DNA of 64,000 nucleotides from Symsagittifera roscoffensis (taxonomy: Eukaryota; Xenacoelomorpha; Acoela; Convolutidae): positions 52,160,312 through 52,224,311 of the forward strand of contig NC_087066.1 in assembly GCF_963678635.1 (NCBI RefSeq), written 5' to 3'. The notes under the pieces are model-generated. The model made no database searches and was not told where the DNA came from. It saw only the letters and a program-made list of their open reading frames with translations. Shown here piece by piece: positions 23,068-32,187 of this stretch (positions are counted from its first letter, which is position 1; every line of letters begins with the position of its first letter). Both the position numbers and the translations under genes were made by a program.

Positions 23068-26000
23068 ATAAGCCATTTAAACAAATATTCCATATCACTG
23101 ACATTAAATATAATATCATTGGAATACCATTTATTTCGAAGTATATACCAACAATTAACATACTAAATAGTAAAATATTAATCAAAGATAAATATACAAA
23201 AACAAAAGAAACATCCTTAACATTTTTTCAAAGATTAAATAAACAACCACCATTCTTTTCAAAATTCTACCCGATATTTAACCAACAAAGAAAACACTTG
23301 AAACCACTATCAGGAAATATCTATAATTTTTCAATCAAACAAGTTCACCAATATGATAAAGAACAAAACAAACAAAAATTTTATATGTCAGAATTTGAAT
23401 TCAAACCTATTCACAAATTTTTCAAAATCACAATATCATCCATAAAATATTTGAAAAATTCGAATTCAGATATCATTTCCTTACATGTCTATAACAACAC
23501 ACCTTACCAAGTAACATTACCTTTAGGACTTTTAGGATATTGTGAAACCAACGCTACAATATCACCAATACACGAAAAAGCCTATCGCGTAAATAATATA
23601 CTCCAATTACTAGATATTTGCCAATCTACAATTCTTAATGAAGAATTATCTATAAATAATATAATAAGTAACGAAAACAGAAATACGGATTATTTCACAA
23701 AAATTCTATATTTCAAACCTACATTCAACATAAGTAACTACACAGAGGACCAACAAAAATTTTTAACAATGTTTAATTTCCAACATTCACAAATAACACA
23801 AGACGAATTCGAAAAATTAGCCAAACAGCTAATTAAATATTCATCAGTCTATGCAACATCAAAATTCGATGTTGGGAAAATCAGTTCATCACTACATCTC
23901 CCGTTAAAACCAGACGCAGTTTTCAAAAAACAGAGAGCAAGTAAAGTACCAATTCACTTACATGATAAAGTGAACAGATTACTCGACATTTTAGAACAAT
24001 ACAACATTATATCACCAGTAAACAAAGAAGAACAACCAAAAGGCAACACATTTATCAACCCTGTTATCATACTAGCTAAAGGAGAATCATTGAAAATCGT
24101 TCTCGATGCTAGATACCTCAATTCACTTATAGATGAATCAAAATGTAATTGGCCCATTGAACCAATACAAGTTATTTTAACAAAAATAAACGGCAAATAC
24201 TTTACAACCGCCGATATGAATAGTGCATACAATCAAATGCCACTAGATGAACAATCACGACGTTTAACACAATTTGTTATCGGAAACCAACAATATGAAT
24301 TCAACCGCTTATTCTATGGAATATCCATAGGACCAGCAGCATTTTCAGCTTTTATGAGCAAAATTTTTAGACCACTAATACTCAAGAAAAACGCAATCAC
24401 CTATTTAGACGATGTTTTTATGCAATCACAAACAAAAGACGAGATGTTCAATGTTTTAGAAAAATATCACCAAATACTTCAGAACGAAAATCTGAAGGCC
24501 GCCCCCGATAAATCACACTTCTTTTTGACAAGAGTTAAATTCTTAGGACATAATATAGAAAGAAAAACAATCACTCCATTGAAATCACGCATTGACGCTA
24601 TTCAAAAACTTCAACCACCAACAAATAAAAAGAAAATCCAAGAATTTCTTGGAATGTTAAACTTTTTAAGTAAATATGTTTATAAAATGCAATTATATCT
24701 ACGACCATTTTATAACATCCTTAGACAACAAAATAACTTTGAATGGAACATAGAACATCAAACACGATTTGAAGAAATAAAGAAACTTTTAACTGAACAA
24801 ATTTCAAACACAATTCCAGATTCAAATCAACCATTTTATGCAATGTGCGATGCTTCGAACTTTGGCATCGGTGCAGCACTATTACAATCACATAATGGTA
24901 CAAATAAAATGAACCTCATATCAGCAAATTCTCGATTATTCACTCAAGCAGAGCTACGACTCTCAACTCTAATGAGAGAATGTACAGCCATAATATATAC
25001 ACTGACAGAATATGAATTTCTGATACTTGGATCAAAACATCCAACAGTTCTATTCACAGACCATAAACCAATCATCTTTCTCTTTACACAAAAATCTAAC
25101 CCAAACCACCGAGTTTACAGATTTCAACTAATTCTAATGAAATTTCCAAACTTACATATAGTTTGGACTGCAGGAAAAAATCTTGCATTACCAGACACCT
25201 TAAGTCGAAATACACCACCTGAATTACTTACACGAAAAACAACAGTTGAAATACCCAAAAACATAAAATTCTACCTTGCAGAAAACGAAACATCACCCCG
25301 ATTGGAATGCAAATATGCAGTAAAAACTGATATTGAACAATCACAAATAAATAATTTACAACATTTCCCACTTTATTTAGATTGTCAAAATAATCATTAT
25401 GAAGTTGATTTACTTGGAACATCAACTTTCAAACCAATCCCATATTCTCAATGGATAAAAAATAACACCCAACAAAAACGAACAAAACAACACCTGCCTA
25501 AGAAAGACCATTTTCCACTAATTGAAAAAGAAGATTTAACTGATAAAATAAATTTATCAGGACCACAAACAAATGATTCAAAATACACAATAAATCAAGT
25601 TTTTGACCTTCACGACCCACTTGATACAATACCTTTATCTAAATTAGAAATCGAAAACATTTTTCTCCCCCCAACAGAAATAATTACAATTTCAACACTG
25701 AAACAATATCAAAAATATCAAAACCTTGACCCAGTAATTCGACAACTGAAATCATGGCACAAATATAAAACTAAACCTATCAAAGCAGATTCAACCATTC
25801 TAGGAAACAAAACACTCCTCCGATACTTTCGCAAATTTAACAACACAACAATTAACGAAAATACAGACCTTTTAGAGTATAACCTGAATGAATCTACAGT
25901 TCCATGTCTCCCTTTAAGTATGATTCTTATAGCTTTTAATATTTCACATACACAAAATATTAAAGGACACTCTGGATCAGAGAAAACATATTCAAATTTT

Positions 26001-27425
26001 ATACAAAACTTTTATTTCCCAAATGCACCAACTTGGATAAAAGTACTATGCAATGACTGTATAGTATGTCAACTAAATAAACCTTACCCAAATCAAAAAC
26101 AAATAGCACAAAAACAAGATTTTAAAGGACAAAGTTTGTACTTTAATCATCGTATCTCATTTGATACTAAAGGACCAATTTCACCCTCATCAGAAGGAAA
26201 CTCCTACATTATGGTAATTGTTGACGCATTTACACATTATGTAGCACTTAACCCAGTACCACATTGTAACGCTTATTACGCTTACACAACACTCTATGAA
26301 CACTGGATAGCAAAATTCGGACTACCAGAAATTTTAGTTACAGACAACGGTACAGAATTCATAAATAATGAAATTATCACACTATGTCATTTATATAACA
26401 TTAAACACAAACCACGTACATCTCATGCACCTTGGACAAACGGCTTAGTCGAAGGTATGAACCGTTCATTACAAGAATATCTTAGATGTATCATCAACGG
26501 AAATGATACAAAATATACCGAATGGTCAGCAGATGTAAAATTATTTCCCTTAGCGTATAATTCACAAATTACGACAACTTTAGGAATGTCACCATACGAA
26601 ATGGTTTTTAACCAAAAGCCACGCAAACCAATAATGTTTACAGCGAATTCTCATAAAAACGCACAAGGTTATTGTCAACCAAATAAAGACTCAATTTGTT
26701 ATAACCTACCTTTACATACACACGATGAAGATCATTTTCATCACCCACAAATTCTTAAACTAGCCTCCGGTACACACACCGAATGGATTCTAAATAGAGA
26801 TAAAAAACACAATGATATTTATCAAAAAATAACAAAAAAGTTATTACAAAGACAAAACATTAATGAACAAATCAATTCACGTTTTACACCAGCCTCCGAA
26901 TTAAAAATTGGAACATTTGTTTTAATACCTAATTTTAATACACAAAAAGGAATTTCTAAAAAATTACAACCCCTTCGAAAAGGACCATACCAAATAATTG
27001 CAAAACCCACTGATGTCACATATAAAATTACCGACTCAAACAAAAAAGAAATTGTTCAACATCGAAACAACCTATTACCTTATTACCCAAAAGAATACGC
27101 ACTCCGCGAATTAACTCAATTATATTCTTTCACAGGATTAAAAATCATTCAAAATGAACCACATCTGAAAAACACAGAACAAAATGATAACCCCACCGAA
27201 AATCAAAACACAAAACCAATCGCCACCAAAATCAATACACAAAACCATAAAGAATCACCAAAACAAAGAAAAAATAGAAAAATGACCGAACAAATAATAC
27301 CCCAAGAACAAATCGACAAATCAGAAAATAGAAAAACAACAAGACTCCGAAATCAACCACGTAAAAACTATAAAATATTCATCCCCCAATCTAAAATTTT
27401 AAAGAAAGTGGAATTTCAAAAGTAA
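23046..27425 (+). CDS. pol: Pol polyprotein: protease end, RT, RNase H, integrase
   Basis: 1459 aa, intact. Residues about 15-30 carry the protease C-terminal motif (NIIGIPF). RT spans about 285-475 with YLDD at 453-456. The Gypsy-type RNase H has D602 (CDAS) and D672 (TDHKP) and ends with the PDTLSR motif. The integrase has an HHCC finger (H968, H975, C1002, C1005), a core with D1040, D1100 and E1136 (D-x35-E), and a GPY module (RKGPY, about 1311-1315). The tail (about 1375-1459) is K/N/Q-rich and ends in a basic patch. RT-RNaseH-integrase order places it in Ty3/Gypsy. The AUG at 23,046 is probably not the natural start: expression should come from a -1 step out of the gag frame within 23,046-23,067. 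Confidence 0.95.
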   Translation: MEQSKILNKPFKQIFHITDIKYNIIGIPFISKYIPTINILNSKILIKDKYTKTKETSLTFFQRLNKQPPFFSKFYPIFNQQRKHLKPLSGNIYNFSIKQVHQYDKEQNKQKFYMSEFEFKPIHKFFKITISSIKYLKNSNSDIISLHVYNNTPYQVTLPLGLLGYCETNATISPIHEKAYRVNNILQLLDICQSTILNEELSINNIISNENRNTDYFTKILYFKPTFNISNYTEDQQKFLTMFNFQHSQITQDEFEKLAKQLIKYSSVYATSKFDVGKISSSLHLPLKPDAVFKKQRASKVPIHLHDKVNRLLDILEQYNIISPVNKEEQPKGNTFINPVIILAKGESLKIVLDARYLNSLIDESKCNWPIEPIQVILTKINGKYFTTADMNSAYNQMPLDEQSRRLTQFVIGNQQYEFNRLFYGISIGPAAFSAFMSKIFRPLILKKNAITYLDDVFMQSQTKDEMFNVLEKYHQILQNENLKAAPDKSHFFLTRVKFLGHNIERKTITPLKSRIDAIQKLQPPTNKKKIQEFLGMLNFLSKYVYKMQLYLRPFYNILRQQNNFEWNIEHQTRFEEIKKLLTEQISNTIPDSNQPFYAMCDASNFGIGAALLQSHNGTNKMNLISANSRLFTQAELRLSTLMRECTAIIYTLTEYEFLILGSKHPTVLFTDHKPIIFLFTQKSNPNHRVYRFQLILMKFPNLHIVWTAGKNLALPDTLSRNTPPELLTRKTTVEIPKNIKFYLAENETSPRLECKYAVKTDIEQSQINNLQHFPLYLDCQNNHYEVDLLGTSTFKPIPYSQWIKNNTQQKRTKQHLPKKDHFPLIEKEDLTDKINLSGPQTNDSKYTINQVFDLHDPLDTIPLSKLEIENIFLPPTEIITISTLKQYQKYQNLDPVIRQLKSWHKYKTKPIKADSTILGNKTLLRYFRKFNNTTINENTDLLEYNLNESTVPCLPLSMILIAFNISHTQNIKGHSGSEKTYSNFIQNFYFPNAPTWIKVLCNDCIVCQLNKPYPNQKQIAQKQDFKGQSLYFNHRISFDTKGPISPSSEGNSYIMVIVDAFTHYVALNPVPHCNAYYAYTTLYEHWIAKFGLPEILVTDNGTEFINNEIITLCHLYNIKHKPRTSHAPWTNGLVEGMNRSLQEYLRCIINGNDTKYTEWSADVKLFPLAYNSQITTTLGMSPYEMVFNQKPRKPIMFTANSHKNAQGYCQPNKDSICYNLPLHTHDEDHFHHPQILKLASGTHTEWILNRDKKHNDIYQKITKKLLQRQNINEQINSRFTPASELKIGTFVLIPNFNTQKGISKKLQPLRKGPYQIIAKPTDVTYKITDSNKKEIVQHRNNLLPYYPKEYALRELTQLYSFTGLKIIQNEPHLKNTEQNDNPTENQNTKPIATKINTQNHKESPKQRKNRKMTEQIIPQEQIDKSENRKTTRLRNQPRKNYKIFIPQSKILKKVEFQK

Positions 27426-27870
27426 TTTCAACATTATACTTCACTATCTTGAAACCTTCGAAACATTTTTCATTTACATTTTTCAAAATAACATGCTGAC
27501 AAGTACGTAATAATTCTAGTTCAAAATAGACCAATAGGATTCATCCAATCCGTCACTTTCTCTAACTCAAACTAAGACCAATTAGACGAATCATATAGAA
27601 CTCCAGGCACATCTATAACTATAACTTTACGACCTCCAGGTCAAAAATAAGCAAACCACTCCAACTTGACAACTAAAATAAATATCACCATAATACCGTA
27701 CCCCTCCCTTATCTAATAACCCAAAGATCAACAATATTTCCCCAACTCAGACCACGAATACCCCCAAAGCAAAATTGTTAACTTAGCCTAAAGTAACAAA
27801 ATGAACATTTTAATTAGCCTAAAGTATAAAAATCTCACCATACCCCGGATCATTTGACAAACAAAAATAA
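27426..27870 (+). other. Spacer between pol and the 3' gene cluster
   Basis: No coding frame. The word TTAGCCTAAAGTA occurs twice (about 27,783 and 27,818), and CTCCAGGCAC/CTCCAGGTC is repeated. AATAAA words occur at about 27,680 and 27,866. Splice acceptors for downstream mRNAs could lie here, but none is clear by eye. Confidence 0.5.
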
Positions 27871-28023
27871 AGAAAAAGACGACCTCCCAGTCACCATGAA
27901 AATTGCCCCCAACAATTTTTTACAGAACTCAACCAACTTGTCAAAAAACTAATAAATAATCCGACCACACTAGAAAATCGCCTCAAACAGCAAAAAATAT
28001 TCGACCAAGAGATCATTTCTTAA
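27871..28023 (+). CDS. Methionine-less 50-codon open frame (putative exon)
   Basis: The frame opens after TAA at 27,868 and runs to TAA at 28,021 with no AUG in frame. The sequence has protein character: a basic start (RKRRPP), then a helix-like Q/L/K segment (FFTELNQLVKKL), ending FDQEIIS. The stop is followed directly by the AUG of the next ORF in the same frame (TAAATG). It may be the 3' exon of a spliced product whose start codon lies far upstream, or coding debris. No family is recognised. Confidence 0.35.
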   Translation, partial: RKRRPPSHHENCPQQFFTELNQLVKKLINNPTTLENRLKQQKIFDQEIIS

Positions 28024-28254
28024 ATGCTCTTCTCTCAATCAGTTACTCAAATACTCATAAATCTTAAACATTTTTTTACAATACTTGAAACCTTTATAAT
28101 ATTTCTTTTTGATATACTTGAATCTTTTCTAATAATCCTAATCATTTTTTGTAACATTTTTTTAATTTTCTACACTATACTCGAACTATTCCTCCAACTT
28201 TCCAAAACCCTTGATTACATCCACAGGTACGAGTCATATAACTTGTCTAAATGA
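28024..28254 (+). CDS. Small hydrophobic membrane protein 1, 76 aa
   Basis: The AUG abuts the stop of the preceding frame. Residues about 12-62 are almost wholly hydrophobic (I, L, F), enough for one or two transmembrane helices, followed by a short polar tail with KTLDYIHRYES. The stop overlaps the next start as ATGA (28,251-28,254), the layout used for coupled termination-reinitiation. Size and topology are reminiscent of viral viroporins or small hydrophobic proteins, by analogy only. No homologue is recognised. Confidence 0.55.
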   Translation: MLFSQSVTQILINLKHFFTILETFIIFLFDILESFLIILIIFCNIFLIFYTILELFLQLSKTLDYIHRYESYNLSK

Positions 28255-28439
28255 TACGAACAATTTTCAGTAGAACCGATATTTTTTTATTGTTTGTAAT
28301 TTTCATAACATTTTTATCATCCCTCATTTTGACAATATGTAAATGTATAAAGAAAGCAATCTTCACATTTGCCCTAGCAACAATCCTTCTAATTCTTTTT
28401 TTGGAAGAATACTATAATAAACATAAACCTTCCCACTAA
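28251..28439 (+). CDS. Small hydrophobic membrane protein 2, 62 aa
   Basis: It starts in the ATGA overlap with the 76-aa ORF. Two hydrophobic stretches (about residues 12-31 and 36-52) flank a short basic/cysteine segment KCIKK, suggesting a hairpin membrane protein. It ends with a charged tail, EEYYNKHKPSH. It is followed after 8 nt by the opening of the long methionine-less frame. Function unknown. The pair with the preceding ORF suggests a two-subunit or redundant membrane factor. Confidence 0.55.
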   Translation: MIRTIFSRTDIFLLFVIFITFLSSLILTICKCIKKAIFTFALATILLILFLEEYYNKHKPSH

Positions 28440-28447
28440 AGTAATAA

Positions 28448-29581
28448 TTCAAAAAACCATCAAAAATTGCTACCCAACAGTCACAGAATCAGTCTTCACC
28501 GACATCATCCCAAGATAACCAAACACCACCTTCAACTACTCAAAATCCTCAAACATCTACACGAATTTCTTTTCAAGACAATCCATACACTTTTGAAGAA
28601 CGACATGCTCGTTTATCAGAACCACTAGAACCAGTTCAACGACAAGCACCTTTAAGCGAACCAACATATAACCTATACCCAACACTACCACAAGAACTAA
28701 CTAGAATAAGAAATCCTAGTCAAAACCAAAATACAGTCGAAATAAATAGACAAATTATACATCCTCGACGAAACAGAAATTTTCAAACTCCACGAGTTCA
28801 TTTTGATATACCTCAATCCCCATCACAAAACACTCCAGAAAACCCCATTGGTATATTACCAGAAACCCCTACGCTTCTTTCACAACGTAGCACCTCAAGC
28901 CTACCATCAGATTACTTAGGTTCAACACCAACATCTGAGCAAATACGTGAAAATCCTTTCAACCCCACAAACCAAACATCACGATTCCCATATTGGACTA
29001 CACATTCATTTACACAAGGTGAACCAAATTTAGTCAATGACCCCATAGATATTTCTACGGATACAACAACATCCTCATCACTACCAGAAACATTATCACT
29101 ACCATCAACACCATCAATAAGCCAGATTTCACCACCACCTTTTAACTTAAATTTTCCAAATAATCTCGACGCCAGATATCGAGAACAATCAACAACAAAT
29201 ATTCCTTTAAGACTAGCTTGGAATACATTTACAGCACCTCCACCATTATTTGGACAACATCAAGAAAGTAACCGCCTTCATAACAGGGCACTTAATAGAT
29301 TACAATATCGCCAAGATATTCACAACGATATCCGTGATCACAATATTCAAATACTCCAACAAAACAGTTTACAATTAAAGTTTGAAATCACAGTTAAGTT
29401 AAACAATATTACCCAACATCCCTACCCATTAAATCCACCTAACATAACAGCTCAATCACTACCACCACCGTTTATAACTACTGAAGTAATATACAAATAC
29501 GACAGATATACCAAAAACACAATTGGCTACATTACATTTTATAATCCATACTCAGGATTATCATACACATGTATATTCTAA
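28448..29581 (+). CDS. 377-codon open frame with no methionine codon
   Basis: I checked every codon: there is no in-frame stop and no in-frame ATG from 28,448 to the TAA at 29,579. In the whole 1.1 kb only two ATG triplets occur in any frame (28,605 and 29,037). The product is P/S/T/Q/N-rich for about 240 residues (LPSTPSISQISPPPF-like), then less biased, with an N/R/Q helix-like part and a C-terminal segment ending GLSYTCIF. The end overlaps the env AUG by 13 nt. Expression must use splicing (candidate acceptors AG at 28,480, 28,486 and 28,492, all in phase 0), a non-AUG start (AUU at 28,466 has A at -3 and G at +4), or another mechanism. Composition and position suggest a virion or envelope-associated protein. 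No family is recognised. Confidence 0.75.
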   Translation, partial: FKKPSKIATQQSQNQSSPTSSQDNQTPPSTTQNPQTSTRISFQDNPYTFEERHARLSEPLEPVQRQAPLSEPTYNLYPTLPQELTRIRNPSQNQNTVEINRQIIHPRRNRNFQTPRVHFDIPQSPSQNTPENPIGILPETPTLLSQRSTSSLPSDYLGSTPTSEQIRENPFNPTNQTSRFPYWTTHSFTQGEPNLVNDPIDISTDTTTSSSLPETLSLPSTPSISQISPPPFNLNFPNNLDARYREQSTTNIPLRLAWNTFTAPPPLFGQHQESNRLHNRALNRLQYRQDIHNDIRDHNIQILQQNSLQLKFEITVKLNNITQHPYPLNPPNITAQSLPPPFITTEVIYKYDRYTKNTIGYITFYNPYSGLSYTCIF

Positions 29582-32187
29582 AATTATTAATTTTTCTCCA
29601 ACTCCTTTTTCTAGTAATCTCAAATCAAAACATTAACCCTTCCCCTCGTACAGGACCACAAGATTTATTAGTAACACATTACGATTGTGAAGAAAATGAA
29701 CAAAAAACACTACATAAATATGCAATAAATCAAGTATCACAATGTGAAACAGAACCACAAGCTATAGAAACCACAGATGTAATAGCAACACTCTATTCAA
29801 AAGCCCGAGCAACAACAGTTACAGGTTATAAATTCACAGCAACATTTTCCGAAAAGAAAGTACATTGTTCACAAGTCTCGAACGGAAACAAAAACCGACT
29901 TGACCATGAATCATTCTATCAAAGTAATATAGAACGTCTTTTACATCTTAATCCCGACGATTGTAAAAATGAATTACTTAGACTAAACATCACACAAAAT
30001 AAAAACTCCCAAAGAAAGTTAGTTAATTTTCAAGTTTTTCCAGACTCTGTACATCAATCACAACTTGAAAGACACCAAGGACATATAAAACTAGACGAAA
30101 AATACCCGTATAACGGCGCACACGGACGATTAACCTATGACCTACACGATAAACATTGGATACCACACATTGGTATAAATGACCCATCAAACTGCAAAGC
30201 AGACACAAAAAATAAAGGATACCAAGAAATAATGTTTTTTGATTGGAAAATACAACTCGAAAAAATACAACTAACACGAGATTTATCAGATAATACAATG
30301 ATCTATCAAGGAATCCGATTACCTTGTAAAAATGATCAAGGTTATTGCGACCCTACAACGAGAACACAAGCAACAATTGTTTGGTTCCCCGAAGATACAT
30401 GTACAACATTTCAAGTAGCAAAAATACACGCTCGTATGATAAAATTTCACGAAAAATATTTTATACAATCAATTCCATATGAACAAGTCCATCCATCACG
30501 AAAACTAAGTTCTAATTTTAGAAACATAGACAATATAGAAAACAAATTGACACGTTTCCAAATATATCAAGAAACAGAACTTGCATGTAAATACAGGAAT
30601 CCACTTCACAGAACACAATATTCTGAAATATTAGTTGAATACGAAAAAGGATTCGACATGACCACTGGAAAAGTAAAAATCGACCCATATGCCACAGGTC
30701 ATCCTCTAAACGAAGGAACATCCTATATACCAGTTAATTTTGAAAAAAGCAACGGACAACCTGGTGGACATCTAAAACCCCATGACACCAGAAGCACACG
30801 CTTACAAGAATTATCACTAATGAATACAACATATTTCGGTAATATCCACTATGATATTCATTTAGATATGAAACTAGATTATACAATTAGCCGAATTTTT
30901 CAAGAAATGTCACTCTCCGAATTAGAAACACTACACCACCTATGCGAATTAGAACGAACACAAATATTACAATCACTTGCACTAGCAGTATTAAAAATAC
31001 CCTATGCAGGATACTTATTATCTGGAAATAGATCAAATTTTTTAGACTATGAAGGAAACATCTTATGGTTTTATACTTGTACTAAAAAAGTATCACCACT
31101 ATACGTTTTTGAAGATAAACGATGTTATAAAAGAATCCCTATCTTTTATAAGAATAAAGTACATTTCGTGGATACACTTTCACGAAGAACCTATTTCTGG
31201 GATACCGCAGTCCCATGTGGATCAGAAAACAGCCACAATGTAGTACAACTAAACCCTGATGAAAATAAATATTATCTTCTCACTCCATATCCCACATTAA
31301 TGCAATCACTCAAAAAATGTTCACCAGAAAGCATTCGCGCTATTGCTCGAAACCCAAATATAGACTTACAATCAATAGGAATCTATTCAAAATCAGATAT
31401 TCAACATCACATTAGAACACAACAATTCCAAGAATTATTAACACAAATGGACACTATACAAAGACAATCAATAGACCAAAATTTACGCAAACTTGCAGAA
31501 ACCGCAGGATTTGCCGATATCTACACGCAAGACTATAGCGGATATTTTAAAGACATTAAAGATTATATATATCTAAACGGTGAAAAATACCGTCCCCAAG
31601 ATATATCACCAATTAACATTTTTAGCTTTGTTACACTCAAAAATGAGATCCTCGATTTTCTAGGATGGCCCTACTACATCTTAGAAAAATTGACTATTTT
31701 ATACGCAATGTTTAACTTTATTGGATTTCTTTTCTCACTTTTAAAAGGAATCTACAATACATGTGCTATACACACACAAGTAAACAGACAAGCAAGCGTA
31801 GCACGCATACTCTTTGCAGGATTTTTTGGAATCTTTTCTACATCTATAAACAAAATTCTTTTAGACGCACAAATAAAAGAATATAACACAAAAATAACAA
31901 CACGACAAAATACATACGACGAAGAACATAACAATGTAGACATAACGCCAACGGCACCACAATTACCACCCCTACCAAATAACCATCCACTATCCCTAGT
32001 CCCACGAAATTTTCGAAACTTAGCCATCACACATAATCCAAATTTTCGACTCACCACATCACAAAGTCCCATTCAACATATAATGACACACCAGTCACAA
32101 GATGATAATACTTATGAACAAATTATTGAACAACCCCATACCACCGCTTTTCAGTCTCAAAATAATCATTTTTTTAGCCCACGATGA
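29569..32187 (+). CDS. env: Env-like membrane glycoprotein, 872 aa
   Basis: A signal peptide is clear: residues 1-20 are MYILKLLIFLQLLFLVISNQ. A long Cys-containing ectodomain with several N-x-S/T sites follows. C519 and C550 bracket a conserved-looking loop (FVDTLSRR), and helix-forming text lies at about 620-655. Hydrophobic segments at about 708-730 and 745-763 near the end act as membrane anchor(s), leaving a P/N/Q-rich tail of about 100 residues. Type I topology with a C-terminal anchor is that of retroviral and errantivirus env proteins. The cysteine pattern is not that of a class I retroviral env, and an origin from an RNA-virus glycoprotein (for example of the kind captured from chuvirus-like ancestors) is a hypothesis only. 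The start overlaps the previous ORF and the stop overlaps the next AUG (ATGA). The frame is intact. Confidence 0.7.
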   Translation: MYILKLLIFLQLLFLVISNQNINPSPRTGPQDLLVTHYDCEENEQKTLHKYAINQVSQCETEPQAIETTDVIATLYSKARATTVTGYKFTATFSEKKVHCSQVSNGNKNRLDHESFYQSNIERLLHLNPDDCKNELLRLNITQNKNSQRKLVNFQVFPDSVHQSQLERHQGHIKLDEKYPYNGAHGRLTYDLHDKHWIPHIGINDPSNCKADTKNKGYQEIMFFDWKIQLEKIQLTRDLSDNTMIYQGIRLPCKNDQGYCDPTTRTQATIVWFPEDTCTTFQVAKIHARMIKFHEKYFIQSIPYEQVHPSRKLSSNFRNIDNIENKLTRFQIYQETELACKYRNPLHRTQYSEILVEYEKGFDMTTGKVKIDPYATGHPLNEGTSYIPVNFEKSNGQPGGHLKPHDTRSTRLQELSLMNTTYFGNIHYDIHLDMKLDYTISRIFQEMSLSELETLHHLCELERTQILQSLALAVLKIPYAGYLLSGNRSNFLDYEGNILWFYTCTKKVSPLYVFEDKRCYKRIPIFYKNKVHFVDTLSRRTYFWDTAVPCGSENSHNVVQLNPDENKYYLLTPYPTLMQSLKKCSPESIRAIARNPNIDLQSIGIYSKSDIQHHIRTQQFQELLTQMDTIQRQSIDQNLRKLAETAGFADIYTQDYSGYFKDIKDYIYLNGEKYRPQDISPINIFSFVTLKNEILDFLGWPYYILEKLTILYAMFNFIGFLFSLLKGIYNTCAIHTQVNRQASVARILFAGFFGIFSTSINKILLDAQIKEYNTKITTRQNTYDEEHNNVDITPTAPQLPPLPNNHPLSLVPRNFRNLAITHNPNFRLTTSQSPIQHIMTHQSQDDNTYEQIIEQPHTTAFQSQNNHFFSPR

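Noticed and set aside
28251-28460. Ribosomal frameshift from the 62-aa ORF into the methionine-less frame
   Set aside because: The 62-aa ORF stops at 28,439, and the long frame has stops at 28,442 and 28,445, so there is no shared open window.
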